Below, one piece after another: positions 21,702 to 34,130 of a stretch of 64,000 nt of DNA. Made by a program: the position numbers and the translations under genes. Numbering within the stretch: the first letter of the stretch is position 1; every line of letters begins with the position of its first letter. Origin of the DNA: Penelope pileata (lineage: Eukaryota; Chordata; Aves; Galliformes; Cracidae); assembly GCA_013396635.1 (NCBI GenBank), contig WBMW01001708.1, positions 977,110 through 1,041,109 of the forward strand, written 5' to 3'. The notes under the pieces are model-generated. The model had not been told where the DNA came from. It saw nothing but the letters and a program-made list of their open reading frames with translations, and searched no databases.

Positions 21702-23263
21702 ACACAGTAATAACACAGATGTATAAGGAGAATTCAGTTGCATACGTCAGTAAAACTGGTTGGAAATCTCCTGCTTAAAAGCTTCGGTCTTCACAGAGAT
21801 GGAAATTCAACAGAACAGAGATATTTGGAGCCACTTTCTCTGACTTTTTGATCAGAGTATTTTTACAGCACCACTTCTATATTTTCAAAAGTACCTGAAT
21901 TCAAAGTTATGAAATCTACTTCTTTAAAAGCATTGTCAGGCTTGGAAATTAACCAAAATCCAGATTAATGTGCAATATATATTTATGTATTTAAATGATG
22001 TAAATAGAAATTAAACATCTTGATTGGCAAAATTTGAACGATTTTGTATTTGAATATTTTTGAGATTGGGATTTGTGTTTTTCCAGATTACAGGTTTGCA
22101 AAATTTCAGATTTTAATTTGCTGATAGGAATAATTCTGACAAATTGCTATTCCCTAGTGCATTATCTACTCAATCTAGATGGGCAAGCTCAGGTTAAAAT
22201 GAAGGCTGGACATGAAGTAGAACATTTTTCTGTGCTCCCAGGGAAAGACCAGATGAATAGCCTCTTGTTTTGCATTGTATTTGCATCTCATGTTCAAAAG
22301 CATTAGTATAGATGAAGATTTTAATATACAGAATGTATGTATCTGAAAAAAAAGATCCTCCGATATCAAGTTGATGAATAAATATAGGCCTGAAAAAAGT
22401 CATTTTTGTACAAAATTAAAATATTCTATGTAGAGCAAGCAGACTTGGCCAAGTGAATATTTCATACTAGGGAAAGACTTTGCAGTGTGAGGTGCATACA
22501 TATCATGCATTACACTAGGGAGCCCTGGGATGTATTTGTAATTTGAAGGACTAGACTGCTTTAGAGACAGAAGCAGCTTCAATGTGGAGGATGAGATATC
22601 AATAAAAAGGGAAGCAATCTTGAAGAGAGCTGTGCTATATTCCTAGGAAAGCAAGGCAGCAAAAGATAAACTGTGACCACAGGAGCATACTTTAGTTGTC
22701 CGTCTTTATAAATATGCATCAGCTAAAGCAAGTACATCTAGTACATCTGTCTCAATATATGTGTAAAAGCCTAATCAGTATGAAGGATGACAGAGCAGGG
22801 GTTTGGTCTGGCGAACGCACAGATGTTGTAATATATGCGTATGTTGATAGAAGTCCGTGATAGTAATGAGTACATGGATACTTCTATAAATATACACACA
22901 TGGGCTGTTCGCACTGAACTTTACTCTCCTGGGCAATGCTGAAGCAGTAGTTTGACATTGCTCTTCCTGACTGGGTCACTGCTAATCAATAGCCAGACAA
23001 ATCAGTGTTTTTAGGCCACAGGCATCCTGATGCCTTGTGTAAACACTTGTCAGATTCAATTAACAGCCAGCCAGGTCTGTTACTTTCCCCTTTCCTTCTT
23101 TTGCTGTTGCATAGTGCACAATCTACAGTACATGTAGTTCTTCTCTCATGATGATGAAGGAAAGGGAAAGGCAATATCAGTGCCTCTATCAGTGGGATTT
23201 CTAGACTTGCTGAGCTACTCCTTAGTCTCAATTCTCTTCCATGTAATCAGGAGGGAATTTTGT

Positions 23264-23294
23264 AAAAAAAAAATTAAAAAAAAAAATAAAAAAA
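23264..23294. repeat. A-rich simple sequence
   Basis: Adenine runs interrupted by TT and T over about 31 bases. Confidence 0.9.
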
Positions 23295-23603
23295 GCTCAG
23301 CTGGAAAAGGAGAACAGGCATATGGATATATGGATGAGAAAGAACATAGTGTGAACCCAGGCATGGACAGACCAACCAAACAGAACCCACCTACATGACA
23401 AACCTATGGTTTGGAAGGCAGTGAGGTAACAGCTTTAGTCCCATGAATAGTCTTTGTCAAAGTCTAATAATAGTCTTTTGCATTCATCTTTATTTGCGTT
23501 TGTATAAAAAGTGATTTTCAATTAAGATATACAGGCTTATGCTATGTGTATACATGTATATACATAAATAGTTTTCCACGCTCCCCGGGGAACATTCCAT
23601 TTA

Positions 23604-23629
23604 AATATATATATATATACACATATATA
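23604..23629. repeat. (AT)n microsatellite
   Basis: Alternating AT with an ACAC interruption near its right end. Confidence 0.88.
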
Positions 23630-24149
23630 GTGGTTAGAGCTTAACTAAGCACTGTGTCAGCAATTGCGTACTGCATTCACCTTCAGTAAGGAAATTCTCT
23701 TCCGGCCAACTAATAATGGCATAGCCAATAGAGTGTTTCTAATATATATTTACATGCTACCATTCTTTTTGAGAAGTGCTGCTGCCATTATTTAAAATCA
23801 AATCAGTGAATTAAGGAAGGTTTCAGATAGGTTTGAGACTGAATGAAGACAGTGGTGTTTGGGAAGGGACGGTCATTGCAGAAAAGCTAAATGAGCCCCA
23901 TGCAATGGTGCTCAGCAGGGAGGAAAGCAGAGGGGTTCCCATCTTACAGCTCTGCTTTATGGCGGCATGTTGGAGGAACTGAGACATCAAAGCAAAGCAG
24001 CAGCAGCAGACAAATGTGGCTGAGGCCACCACAGAGTGGGACAACGAGTTGTTTCTTTCACCAAGCAACATATGATAACCTTCCACAAAGACCACACTTA
24101 TTACATACACATCTACATTGAAGAAGAGTCAATACCGTTCACGACTCTC

Positions 24150-24910
24150 TTGTTAGAGGTTTGGAAGAAGTCAGCAAACATGGAGAAAAGGGTAATTGGG
24201 CCAATAAAGCATACTTAAGATTTTTTAAAGCTTTGGATAGAAACTCTTCCCAATAGCTTCAAGAGAATATAGGTAGACAGATGAGAAGAGAAACTCCTTA
24301 GAAATCAATATGTACCTAAAGTACAGGAAACAAAAAGAATAACAGATAACTTAGAGTGAAGGAAAGATGCCAGAGAAGTCTCTCAAGAATCTGTCTCAGA
24401 GTTTGTTCTACTCAGCATATTCATAAATGGTCTGGAAAAAGGAATAAATAACACAGAATTATTCAGAATCATCAGTCCTGCGCTGATTTCAAAGACTCAC
24501 AGAAGGATCTCACAATGCTGAGTGACAGGGTGATAAGATTGCAATTGAATTTGAATACTGATGAATACAAAATAATGCATTTAGGGAAAAAAACTTAAGC
24601 ACGTACAAAATTATAGACAGTAGGAATTATAGGAAAGAAAAGAATAGGAGAGGTCTCTTTAGCTAGGCACTGTACAGACAAGAAAAATTGCAAATAATTA
24701 TTTGCAATTATATGTCTTACTGCCCAAGAAATAGGCACTCTGAAATAAAGTGATCAGAAAGAAGGTTTAGAAAAATAATAGAAATTATTTTTTCAAACAT
24801 TTCATGAGTAAATTGTGGAACTCATTGCCACAGGAAACTGTAGATACAAAAGTAAAATTTGCATGGCAATATCATGAACAAATATCATGACCATCAGTCA
24901 TGAACAAAAA
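24150..24910 (+). mobile_element. Ancient CR1-clade LINE fossil with reverse-transcriptase remnants
   Basis: This is a sense-oriented relic of the reverse-transcriptase region of an old amniote CR1-type LINE. Diagnostic strings, in order, are CATACTTAAGATTTTTTAAA with AGCTTTGG (the LDFxKAFD-type segment, about 24209-24236), GTTCTACTCAGCATATTCAT then AAATGGTCTGGAAAAAGGAA (the FxIFINDLEKG-type segment, about 24404-24445), AAGGATCTCACAATGCTGAG, GATGAATACAAAATAATGCA (the DKCKVMH-type segment) and GTGGAACTCATTGCCACAGG (the C-terminal WNxLP segment, about 24815-24834). The part expected between the last two blocks is largely deleted. Stops and indels abound. These blocks match the older CR1 lineages familiar from turtles and crocodilians better than the recent avian CR1 subfamilies elsewhere in this window. 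End points are approximate. Confidence 0.75.
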
Positions 24911-26800
24911 GTGTCCTGCTTGTCAATAGAGATTCACCACATGGCTTTAACCCTATCAGAAACAAGAAGAGACAAACACAACAACAGGAGGGAAGCAAAT
25001 TGCAGACTCCATCCAATTACACAGTTCAGATTCTTAAATCATATAAAACTACAAGTCAGGCAGTTTGGTTTAGTTTAGTTTTGAAGAAGGAGAAAAAAAA
25101 TTACTTGAGAAAAGTCAACAATGCAAGCCAGCCGTGAGCTGTAAGTTCAAACACCTTTGATAAAAGCTTCTATTCATTTGCAGTTTATTGCATAGTATGA
25201 AGCTGCCCACTCTGGTTATATTCTTTTTTAAAACGTTTGGAATGATAAAATATAAGGAGATTAATCACATGCAATATTTATTCATTAGGTAAGTATTGAG
25301 CTACTGAATCAAATAGATTACTTTGCATAAACATTTCTCATAAAATATGAGTGGGCATCATATTTAATAAAAATCACAAACAAGTGGAGAATGATAGCCG
25401 TGCATGCAAAAGCAATATAAACACCTTCATAAGCAGCAGTTTCACCACTTACCTCCAAAAGCTATGCGTATATACAATCCATTTATAACAGTAAACTACA
25501 TCTGGGTTTTGCAGCTTTACAATTATTATTCCCTCAAGAGGGACACAATATGCAACTTTATGGCAACTTTTCTTTTACTTTATATTGCACATAAATTATT
25601 GTCAGGTCACAGGGCACAGAATAAGCAGAAAAGGTTTTTTCTTTCTACTCCTTCTTCTCTATTTATTTTTCTTCTCATTTTGAGAAAAAAATATTGTTTT
25701 CTGTGACAATATTTCCTTCCACATTAAAAAACAATAACTATTAGGGAAAAAGAATGGTCTATGGGTCAAGTTTTATTACTGTCCATTTGGAGACCAGCCA
25801 TTGCTATGTAAAGGCAGAAAATCAGCTGTATTGCAGAATCAGTGTGGCACTGAAAAAGAAGGCGAAAAAGAATGATTTGAGAAAGGAGCGCACAGTTTGT
25901 CAGAACAACAAAAAATCATAAAATCTTCTTCTTCTTCCTCAACACAAGTGAAAGGCAGGAGGAAAATAAAAATAGTTGATCACTTTGGGACCATCATACA
26001 AAGCGTCCCAGAACCAGAACAGCACTGGAGAAGGGCTTCTGCCCTTCTGTGGAGAGCAGTACCTGTCACCAAATTTCTCCACTGTAAAACTAAAATCTAA
26101 CATACCCTGTGTCCTAGCTCCCCATTACATCTGTCCATACAAGAGAGTCTCTCTTCCCAGTGTAATGTATGGTACTGATATCAGCATCCAACATAATCTG
26201 TAGCCGGCTAGGCTGCACTCAAAATGCACTGAACTGACCTATCTTTTGGAAAAAAAAATGTCCACCCTCATCCAGAAGAGCTGGAGAAGTTGCAAGTCCT
26301 AACTGGTGTGGTTTTGAGATGCTGGCTGTTATATAAGGTCTCCAGAGGACACAATGACTGCTTCAAGTCAAACTGGTTGAGAATTTTGCTAGATAACTGA
26401 GTCCCAACAAACGTAATTTTTTTCTGAGGGTCCTATTCTCTACAGCTATTTTTTCCAGCAGCATCCTTTACACTGCCATCCCAAGTATGTTTTTCTAAGG
26501 TGTAGAGTATATGAATGCACTTTATTATTGCTCTGTCAGGTCCTTACCTGAAAACAAACGTAACAGTTAATGTAAACGTGACAGGTATGATGTAAATGAC
26601 TCTTCATCTGTATGAAATTCAAGCATATGGAATTTGTGCCACTCATTGTTACAGGAGGTTTCAGTACAAACACATTTCAGTGCAGTACAATAAAGAAATG
26701 GAGAAAGAGATGTTGAGCTGTGATTGAGGAACTTGCTGTCCCAGACACCACCAAAGACTGGAAGAATATGGTGGAAAATATCACTCCACTTTGTACTTAC
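24911..26800. other. Unique non-coding DNA
   Basis: Short CTT repeats (about 25926-25941) and chance open frames only. Confidence 0.55.
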
Positions 26801-27054
26801 CATAGAATCATTAAGGTTGGAAAAGACCACTAAGATCATGAAGTCCAACCGCCAAGTAGTTACTACCACGCCCACTGACCCACGTCCCTCAATGCCACAT
26901 CTCCAATGGTTCTTGAATACCTCTAGGGACAGTGACTCCACTGCTTCCCTGGGCAGCCTGTTCCAATGCATTACCACTCTTTCTGAGAATAAATTTTTCC
27001 AAATATTCAACCTGAATCTCTCCTAGAGCAACTTAAGGCCATTACATCTTGTCA
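26801..27054 (-). mobile_element. CR1 LINE fragment with decayed ORF2 C-terminus
   Basis: The plus strand starts CATAGAATCATTAAGGTTGG and continues through GATCATGAAGTCCAACCGCC, TCCCTCAATGCCACATCTCC, CTGCTTCCCTGGGCAGCCTG and CATTACATCTTGTCAT, all reverse-complement CR1. On the minus strand the frame still reads NLFSERVVMHWNRLPREAVE, the C-terminal segment of CR1 ORF2, before losing the frame in the 3' UTR. The octamer tail is reduced to one unit. It is flanked on the right by a TA microsatellite. The 147-codon minus-strand frame at 26567-27010 consists of this relic plus unrelated flank. Confidence 0.94.
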
Positions 27055-27056
27055 TA

Positions 27057-27080
27057 AAATATATATATATAAAATATTGT
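27057..27080. repeat. (AT)n microsatellite next to CR1
   Basis: Alternating AT followed by AAAATATT, directly at the inner end of the CR1 fragment. Confidence 0.88.
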
Positions 27081-28799
27081 ATCTACTGATTATCACTCTC
27101 AGAGACAGATCTGTTCTACAACACACTTAAGTTTCTCTGCAGCAGCTGCACTTTCCAGGAGTCTTGTGACCCTCTCATTTCAAAGCCATTACTGACATTA
27201 CCATTTATCAATAAAGATCTGTTTTAATGGTTTGTATCTCACTTTAGAGGGGGAAGTGTATAAGGAGAAAATAGATAACACTGGCCAAACGTAAAGTGTA
27301 AACTGTTATTTATGCTTGATTTGCATCTAGGATACCACCCCTCCAAGAGTGATGTATGAAGCATTCCTTAATACAGTAACTGCAGTACTAAAATCTAGGA
27401 GTTTCTTAATAATTCATAAGTTTCAAGTGTAATCTATGCTAACCATGTGCTTCATATTCTTTACCATGGAGAAGTTAAAATGCTGTTAAAAGCTTGTGTG
27501 ACAACATACTTCCAGTGTAATATACTCTAGAAGAACTCTAGAAAATCAAACAGTGGAAGTGAATGAGTAGCAAACAGCTGATAGAGAAAAGTTGCAAGCT
27601 ATAAAATACAGCACACACCTACTGCTAATGACAAGTGTCAGAGTCTAACACAAGTTTATATCACCCAGAGAAAACAGTGCTGATACCACCTGAGTTTGTC
27701 AGTGCTGCACATCATTCATACTGACACCAGCAAATCAGTTTGTCAAGAAGATAGTGGTACATCTTTCACTGATGTAAGCAGTCCCACAGTGCTGCTTTGC
27801 AGATAAGTAGAGATGCCTTTATAGTAAAGGCACGCTCTCATCAGAGGTTGCCAATAACAACTTAGAGAAATAATGACGAAGGAAGAAAGCATGCGTGCTG
27901 TTCAACCCTGCTAGTCCTGGTACATGCATTTAGCCTTCAACAACCATCCACATTACACATTTTACTTTAACATAACAACTTAACATTAGTAATTTATTGA
28001 TGACACATCTTACGCAACTTCACCAAGGCCTTCAGGAGGCTCAGATTCTTAATAACTCACTTTTCCTTTGATTAATCTACACTGTGTGGTTTTCACCCTA
28101 ACTTCTGTGGAAGACTCATGAACATAACAAGCCTCAAGGGTTTAGCTCTATGTTTCCATTTGTGTTTCTAGAGAGCAGTCCAGGATCTTTAAAAGCTGAG
28201 TCTGGCAGCTCTGGCTATAGCTATAAATCCAAGCTCAAGATAAGTCAAGAAGAAAATCAATGCAAATTTTCCTGTGCAACTCCACCAATCCAGTTCCAGC
28301 AGTCACAGACACATCACAGAGCTGATTCTCAGCTAACAAAGTCTCCAGAAATACTATGATGTACTTACTGATAGCCTGAAGTTTGGGACTTTTGTTTTCC
28401 AGGTGAGTGAGATTCCCTCAAAAGAAAAAAGGTAGGAAACAAGATCCCAAGGAAAAGAGGGTGCACTGGAAGTTTTCTGTCAGCAAAATATCAAGACAAG
28501 CATTCAGAGTGTTTCTGAGGATGCCTATGGCTGAACTGCACTGAGCTGCAGCTCTTTCACTGAGGGGGTTGATTTCTAAAATTGTTTTTTGCCCACCTTG
28601 TTTTGCTGTCTGTATTTTATTACCTTCTCAACAACATTTTTCTCTTTCTCCCTGAGCCTTATTGTCATATCTTCCCTTTCTAAAGCTACCTACAAACATA
28701 CAATATTATGAAATGGCTTACTAAAAGGACAAAATTCTATCATTTGAATTAAAATGAGGAAAAATACCATGGAGTTTATCTTATCAGGCAGAATTACCA
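27081..28799. other. Unique non-coding DNA
   Basis: Nothing recognised. Open frames are at most about 70 codons. Confidence 0.55.
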
Positions 28800-28965
28800 C
28801 TTTAATCCATCATGTTGGCTACAGCAGAACCTTAGGAGACCGCTTGATTAGCATTTAATTACTCATCACACTGATGCTGTGATAAGAGACACAGCATGCT
28901 TTTGATTTCTACCTGAATCATGCTAAGTCAGCTGTTTGGCACTGACTAATATAGATACCATGCAA
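28800..28965. promoter_or_regulatory. Candidate regulatory stretch with a GATA-containing hairpin
   Basis: ATGCTGTG (28874-28881) and CACAGCAT (28890-28897) form perfect 8-bp inverted arms around ATAAGAGA, so the top of the left arm plus loop reads GATAAG, a GATA-factor site. TTTAATTACTCATCA lies just upstream and a GCTAAGTCAGC string, a partial Maf/AP-1 match, lies downstream. There is no TE match. The evidence is motif-level only. Confidence 0.22.
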
Positions 28966-31154
28966 GACTAATAAGAATGCTATTGAAAGTGATTATGATG
29001 GTATCATGAACAATAATAAGCAAGAATAAGCAATACCTTCTCAGTTAAAACACAATCTTCCTTCCTCCTCCTCAAAAATTTCAGTCACCATGCTAGACTA
29101 TCACATGTCTTGCAGGCTTTTACAGCTGTTTGCACTCATAGAAGGCACTACATTTAGTTTTCAGGGGAGAAGAGGCTGCAGTGCAACAAGATGCTGAAGA
29201 GTCAAATTCAAAATATTCATAAGTGTTCTGGATATTCCACAAAAATATTCTTCTTCTCCCTTAGGATCCAGGTCCTGTAGGGTAATCCGTAAACCATGAA
29301 TCCCATAAGGTATATGGACAAAAAATGCATGGACTAAAATGTTGGTCAAACAAAATGGCACTATTGGTCATTAACTTGACCTATTGTACCATGTTGGTGG
29401 GAAATCTGTCGAGGAAGGCAGAAGCAGGATTAAGAAAAGGAAATGCTGCATTCCTCAGCCATATATAGAAAAACAAAAGCAAGTTGATACTACTTTTTAT
29501 TCTTTCCCCGGGTACCACACTCTGTGACAGTGCTGAGATTAACAGCCTCCCTCTCAAAATGTGTGGCCAGCCTTTGTACTCAAAATAACACTTTATGACT
29601 TCATTCCCTGGTAGGTCTTGATAAGGCTTCTGCAGCAATTTTGATGCAGAACATCATCATGCTGCTGTGGTATTGATTGATTCACAGCAAGATGGGCAGG
29701 AGGTGCTCACATAGGCTTGAAATTCCCTGCTTGGGTTTGCAAATAGTTCCCCTATGTAAGATTTATGTTACTGAGATGGGAAGAAGTGAAACAGAGTTCA
29801 CAGGGATTTTAGAGAGGTAATTCCAACTTCTAAATAGTTTGTATATTTTAAAATGTGTACAAAATTCTTGTTATTTATATTCACTCATATCATCCTTTAA
29901 AAATGCTGTGTTACCAGGGATTTATCAATGACTATGGGAGAAGACTGATCTTCCTACTTTTCATAACACAGCTGTCAGATTTCTCAGGCTGCATACCACA
30001 ACACATTTTAGGATCATTTTTAATTGACACCTGTGAGAGCACTGCAGTAACGATATTTGAAACTACCTCTAGCCAGCAGACAGCGCGGAGCACCCTAAGA
30101 GCTCAGAGAATAAAGCTGTATTTGCTGAGACTTCTAGCTCAAGGGAGCTGCAGTGTCTGACAGCAGAAAACTACATCCAAGAAAGGATAAATCAAATAAG
30201 AATTCAGACATAAACAAAGGTGCAGATTGCAGAAGACCAAGTTCACATGTAGGATTCTTGTCCTACTGAAAACTGAATGACTGCTGGCACACTAAGGCTT
30301 CTATAGCTTCAATACGCGACATAAACATTGAGGGAACAATATTGACTTTTGATTAAAAATTTTAGGATGTTTAATGACTGAAATGGTTTCTTCCAGATTT
30401 TTATCATTTTTTGGATTGCAAATTGAGCTACACTCCCAATTCTCATATTCTTTAAGAGCTCACACAGTGATAATAGCAATCATGAAAGTGCAAGTGCTGT
30501 CCATTACAGAAAAACATAAGCAAGACTTAAATTATTTTCCTATATTAGTCATGTATTTATTTCCACTGCTTACTAATTACCAGTAGTGATTATCCTCAGG
30601 CTCACTTAAAAAGAGACAGTAGGAGGTTCCTAGATCTCCTTAATAACTTGGCAAGTGAAAAGAGCCCAGCTGTAACTTATCTCTGATCTAGAGTTTGTGA
30701 GCAACTCCATAGTCTCCTACTTCTGCCACAGAAAATACATGGATATCCAATTCTGAGTGTCTCTATAGATTTCAATAAAATTCCACTAGAAAAACCAAGG
30801 TACTACTATGAATTTTATACAATTTATACAATTTATATTACCCTTTTAAATTTGAACTTTGCTCTGTTCCAAAGTAGCTCTGTGTCAGTGTTTAACTGTG
30901 TGTACATATACATGTATAGGATAAAAGACGCCTCAGTTAAAACCAAAATTATATCAATTTTTCCAAATTTCTTGCAAACATAACTGTATCCTTCCTGGAC
31001 ACTAAATCTGCCAGAAGGGCAGTGACTTTGGTTGTCTTTGAACTAAGGCTAGTACTTTGTGCCTCTCTGTGCAGTGAGTTGATAAAATTCTCCTGCTGGC
31101 AAAGAGTGCTATTAGGAAGAAGATGCAGAGCACAACTGCATAATCTACAGAATA
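28966..31154. other. Unique non-coding DNA
   Basis: Nothing recognised. A 101-codon plus-strand frame at 29855-30160 has no domain. A 10-base tandem (ATACAATTTA type) occurs at about 30816-30838. Confidence 0.55.
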
Positions 31155-31490
31155 ATCATAGAATCATCGAATGGTTTGGGTTGGACCCTCAAAGACCATC
31201 TTGTCCAACCCACTGCCATGGGCAGGGACATCTCCAACTAGAGCAGGTTGCCCAGGACTCCACCCAACCTGGCCTTGAGCACCTCCAGGGATGGGAAATC
31301 CACTGCTTCTCTGGGCAGCCTGTGCTAGTGTCTCCATCATCATGAAAAATTTATTCCTTATATCCAATTCTAATCAACTGTCTATCAGTTTAAAACCATC
31401 GCCTCTTGTACTGTCACAGGCCCTGGTAAAAAGTCTTTCTCCATCATTCTTATTGCCTTTAATACATTGAAAGGCCACAATAAGGTCTGC
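31155..31490 (-). mobile_element. CR1 LINE fragment, well preserved 3' end
   Basis: The plus strand reads ATCATAGAATCATCGAATGG, TTTGGGTTGGACCCTCAAAG, TGCCATGGGCAGGGACATCT, CCTGGCCTTGAGCACCTCCA, TTCTCTGGGCAGCCTGTGCT, CCTCTTGTACTGTCACAGGC and AAAGGCCACAATAAGGTCTG, a continuous reverse-complement CR1 from the terminal octamers into ORF2. The order is undisturbed. Coding frames on the minus strand are broken by several changes. The 107-codon plus-strand frame at 31022-31345 is its antisense shadow. Confidence 0.95.
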
Positions 31491-33955
31491 ATAAAAGCTG
31501 GGACATGGTTATGCAGCTATTCTACAAAAAAGATTTGCAGTTCCTAGAGGATTACATTGTAAACTCAAGTAAATGTCAAGCTGTTTCTAAAACATTTTTA
31601 AAAAATGAAACAGAAAATAAATTTACATACAAACAGAATTCCTCCTCTGCAACTCAGAACCAATCAAATCTCTAAGAAAGTGCTGTGCTTTGCTTTGAGC
31701 ATTACAGTTCAAGGAATGTATGAATCAGAGGGAGCAACAACAACAACAAACAGGAGCTCTAGAAGATAAAGCTTACAGGAAAAGTTCAAAGCATGGGGTC
31801 AATCCAGTTTGAGAGGCATAGATAAAGACAACAAATTATAACAACATAAAAGATATTCACAGGAAAGAGATAAACCGTTCTTCATGTCTGGCTTAAGCTA
31901 CCTTAATGGGTGTTTAGACACTGGGAAAACTCACTATCTATATGGATATTGAAGACCCAGAACAGACAATTGGGAGGGGGTGTGGACTGCCATTACCAGA
32001 GGCTGCCAAGAGAATGGAAGATAAACCTCATCCTGCATCAGAGCAAAAACATCATCCCTTCTGTCATCTTTAACAAGCACAGACCCTTTTTGTCCAACAG
32101 ATAGATGTTATCCTTTAGATTCAAAGCAAATAAGGCAAACCATTCTAACCATTCTGGACATTCTAGGAGCTGTTCAAGAACTTTTAATTAGCCAATATGT
32201 GCAAAGTGCTTTGAGAGGATCTAAAAGATGAGGGTGGGTAGGGAGCACAGAGGAAAACAGGTAGGACAAAGGAAAATGAAAGCAAGAACAAAAACAGAAT
32301 GAATCAAGTCCTGTTTGGTCCATGCTAGAAATCCAGGACAGCTTTTCTTGGATTCACATAAGGTGCAACTAACTGCAAAAAATCACCTCTTTTGATGCAT
32401 AGATTGAATAAAGGTGCCCATTTACATCATTATCATCCATTTATTCTTGCTCTGTCAAATTCTTTATGGGACAAGGGAAATACTCTGCGTGTGAAGTTCC
32501 TCAGTGCCGCATCTATATCTGGTGGATGTCACACTCTTTCAGCTTCATGGTCCAATTGCTGATCTCAGTAGTAAGAATGTTGTTGCATCATAGTAGGGCA
32601 CAGAACTGGAAAGAAGAGGACTATTTTAACAAGAGATTCAATATGGATCCAAAATGGATTACAGGCTTTCTAATGTACATTTTTTTCTGGGCCAAATTTA
32701 CTACAAATATTTTAGGTTGTCTGAGGAGGCCCTTTCTCAGTCTGCTATTCATATGCATCAGACTATTTCAGGGTAGATATCTTGTGCATTCTCATTTCTC
32801 CTTCTATATGAAGGAGAACCTAAACATATTCTACTTGCTGATATTGCTGCCATCCTGGTTTGTTGATTTTCCAGTTTCTTGTACAGTACCTTCCAGACCT
32901 CCTTACTCTTCATGCCCTGATCTAACTGTCAGACCTTGCTCTCCACATGGACTTGTACTCTTTAAAGACTTCATTCCCTCTTAATTCCTGTGCAAAGGTA
33001 TTAGGCTTTAGTGACTGGTTATCCAAGAGGAAAATAATCTCCACGACTCAAAAGCCATTCAGTCTTGAACCTCAACAGATTGCTTACATACTTTAGATCA
33101 CATCAGAAGTGTCACACAGTACCATCAGCTGACAGAAGCAGGTTTGTAACTCATGGGCCCTTTCACATTTCTCTTCACGTGGGGCTGTGTCGGCTTAAGG
33201 TAATTCGTCCTGAGGTTTCCATTTGTACAACTGATAACAGGATACATGCTCAGTCAGCCACCAGCATGCCCAGTGCACTCACATCAAAATGTCATCAGAT
33301 GAGGCTGCATGTCCCATTCCTATTTCTCACTCTCTTCATGACTAACAAGCTGCACGCAAAATGTATCTGCTTTTAGTGAAATGATGAATACGGAGCCATT
33401 ATTTTTTATATAAGAATACACCTGTGCCCATTATTAAAGAGTTCATGCAATCTGTTACGGAGAAATCAGGAGAAGGTTGTAAAATATATGTCATTAAAAG
33501 CATTCACCTTACATTCTGCTGACAAGCAATCACATTTGAATTAGGAACATTTCTGTTCCTTGAAAGCCAGTCATACAAGACTGCACTTGGCATTGTGTAG
33601 TTACTGCTATCCCCTCATGATTCACACCTGCTTCTTTGCTAAACACTCCTGAATAGAAAATCAGGCTTCAGCCCAGAGTTTCTATGTAAGGCACACACTT
33701 CCCACAGATTCCCACTGCAGCAAAATTCACTTCACCTGTCTCCAGCCCAGATGAATAAGAGACTTTAGAGGCCAGATGATTAAGGGGCTTTAGAGGTCAG
33801 ATTTGGTTTGAGATTACAATGTCGGAAGGTGTGTAACCATCTCTCCCTAGGCAACAAGACCAGATGAAATGTCTCACTTTTAAAAAGCAATAAGAACGTA
33901 GGATGAGTCCCATTCTGAGTAACGTCATTCCTTGAGTGTATTCCATACGTACTTG
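31491..33955. other. Unique non-coding DNA with one unassigned open frame
   Basis: A plus-strand frame of 172 codons lies at 32466-32984. Its translation has three hydrophobic stretches rich in Phe, Leu and Ile (around residues 66-85, 91-102 and 122-139), which T-rich DNA produces easily. I recognise no family. There is also an imperfect local duplication around 33760-33803 (GACTTTAGAGGCCAGAT and GGCTTTAGAGGTCAGAT). Confidence 0.45.
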
Positions 33956-34130
33956 CTGAAAGCTCTGCTTTGCTTAAGCATGTACTGAACTGACAATATA
34001 ATTAATTAATCAGACAAGCTTTCTTGCTTCTAAAGATTGATTTTGTTTATCAATTTAAATATTAGCTGAAGTGTAAAGCAGTTGCAGCAAGTAAAGCACA
34101 CTGAATCCTATATCCTAAGGAAATATTCAA
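33956..34130. promoter_or_regulatory. Candidate conserved stretch with forkhead and homeodomain motifs
   Basis: ATAATTAATTAATCAG (about 33998-34013) is followed by ATTGAT (34036-34041) and ATCAAT (34049-34054) as inverted arms around a forkhead-type TGTTTA (34044-34049). The stretch is AT-rich but not simple sequence and has no TE match. Confidence 0.22.

Larger units (their letters stand above)
21702..24149. other. Unique non-coding DNA with simple repeats
   Basis: An A-rich tract (A10, TT, A11, T, A7) lies at 23264-23294 and an alternating AT tract at 23604-23629. The open frame at 23180-23398 reads through the A-rich tract and is a composition artefact. No gene or interspersed repeat was recognised. 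Confidence 0.55.

Noticed and set aside
26724..27026. 100-codon plus-strand frame
   Set aside because: It is mostly antisense to the minus-strand CR1 fragment at 26801-27054.
30100..30165. AATAAAGCTGT as an LTR polyadenylation region
   Set aside because: No LTR-like boundaries, promoter region or primer-binding site around it.
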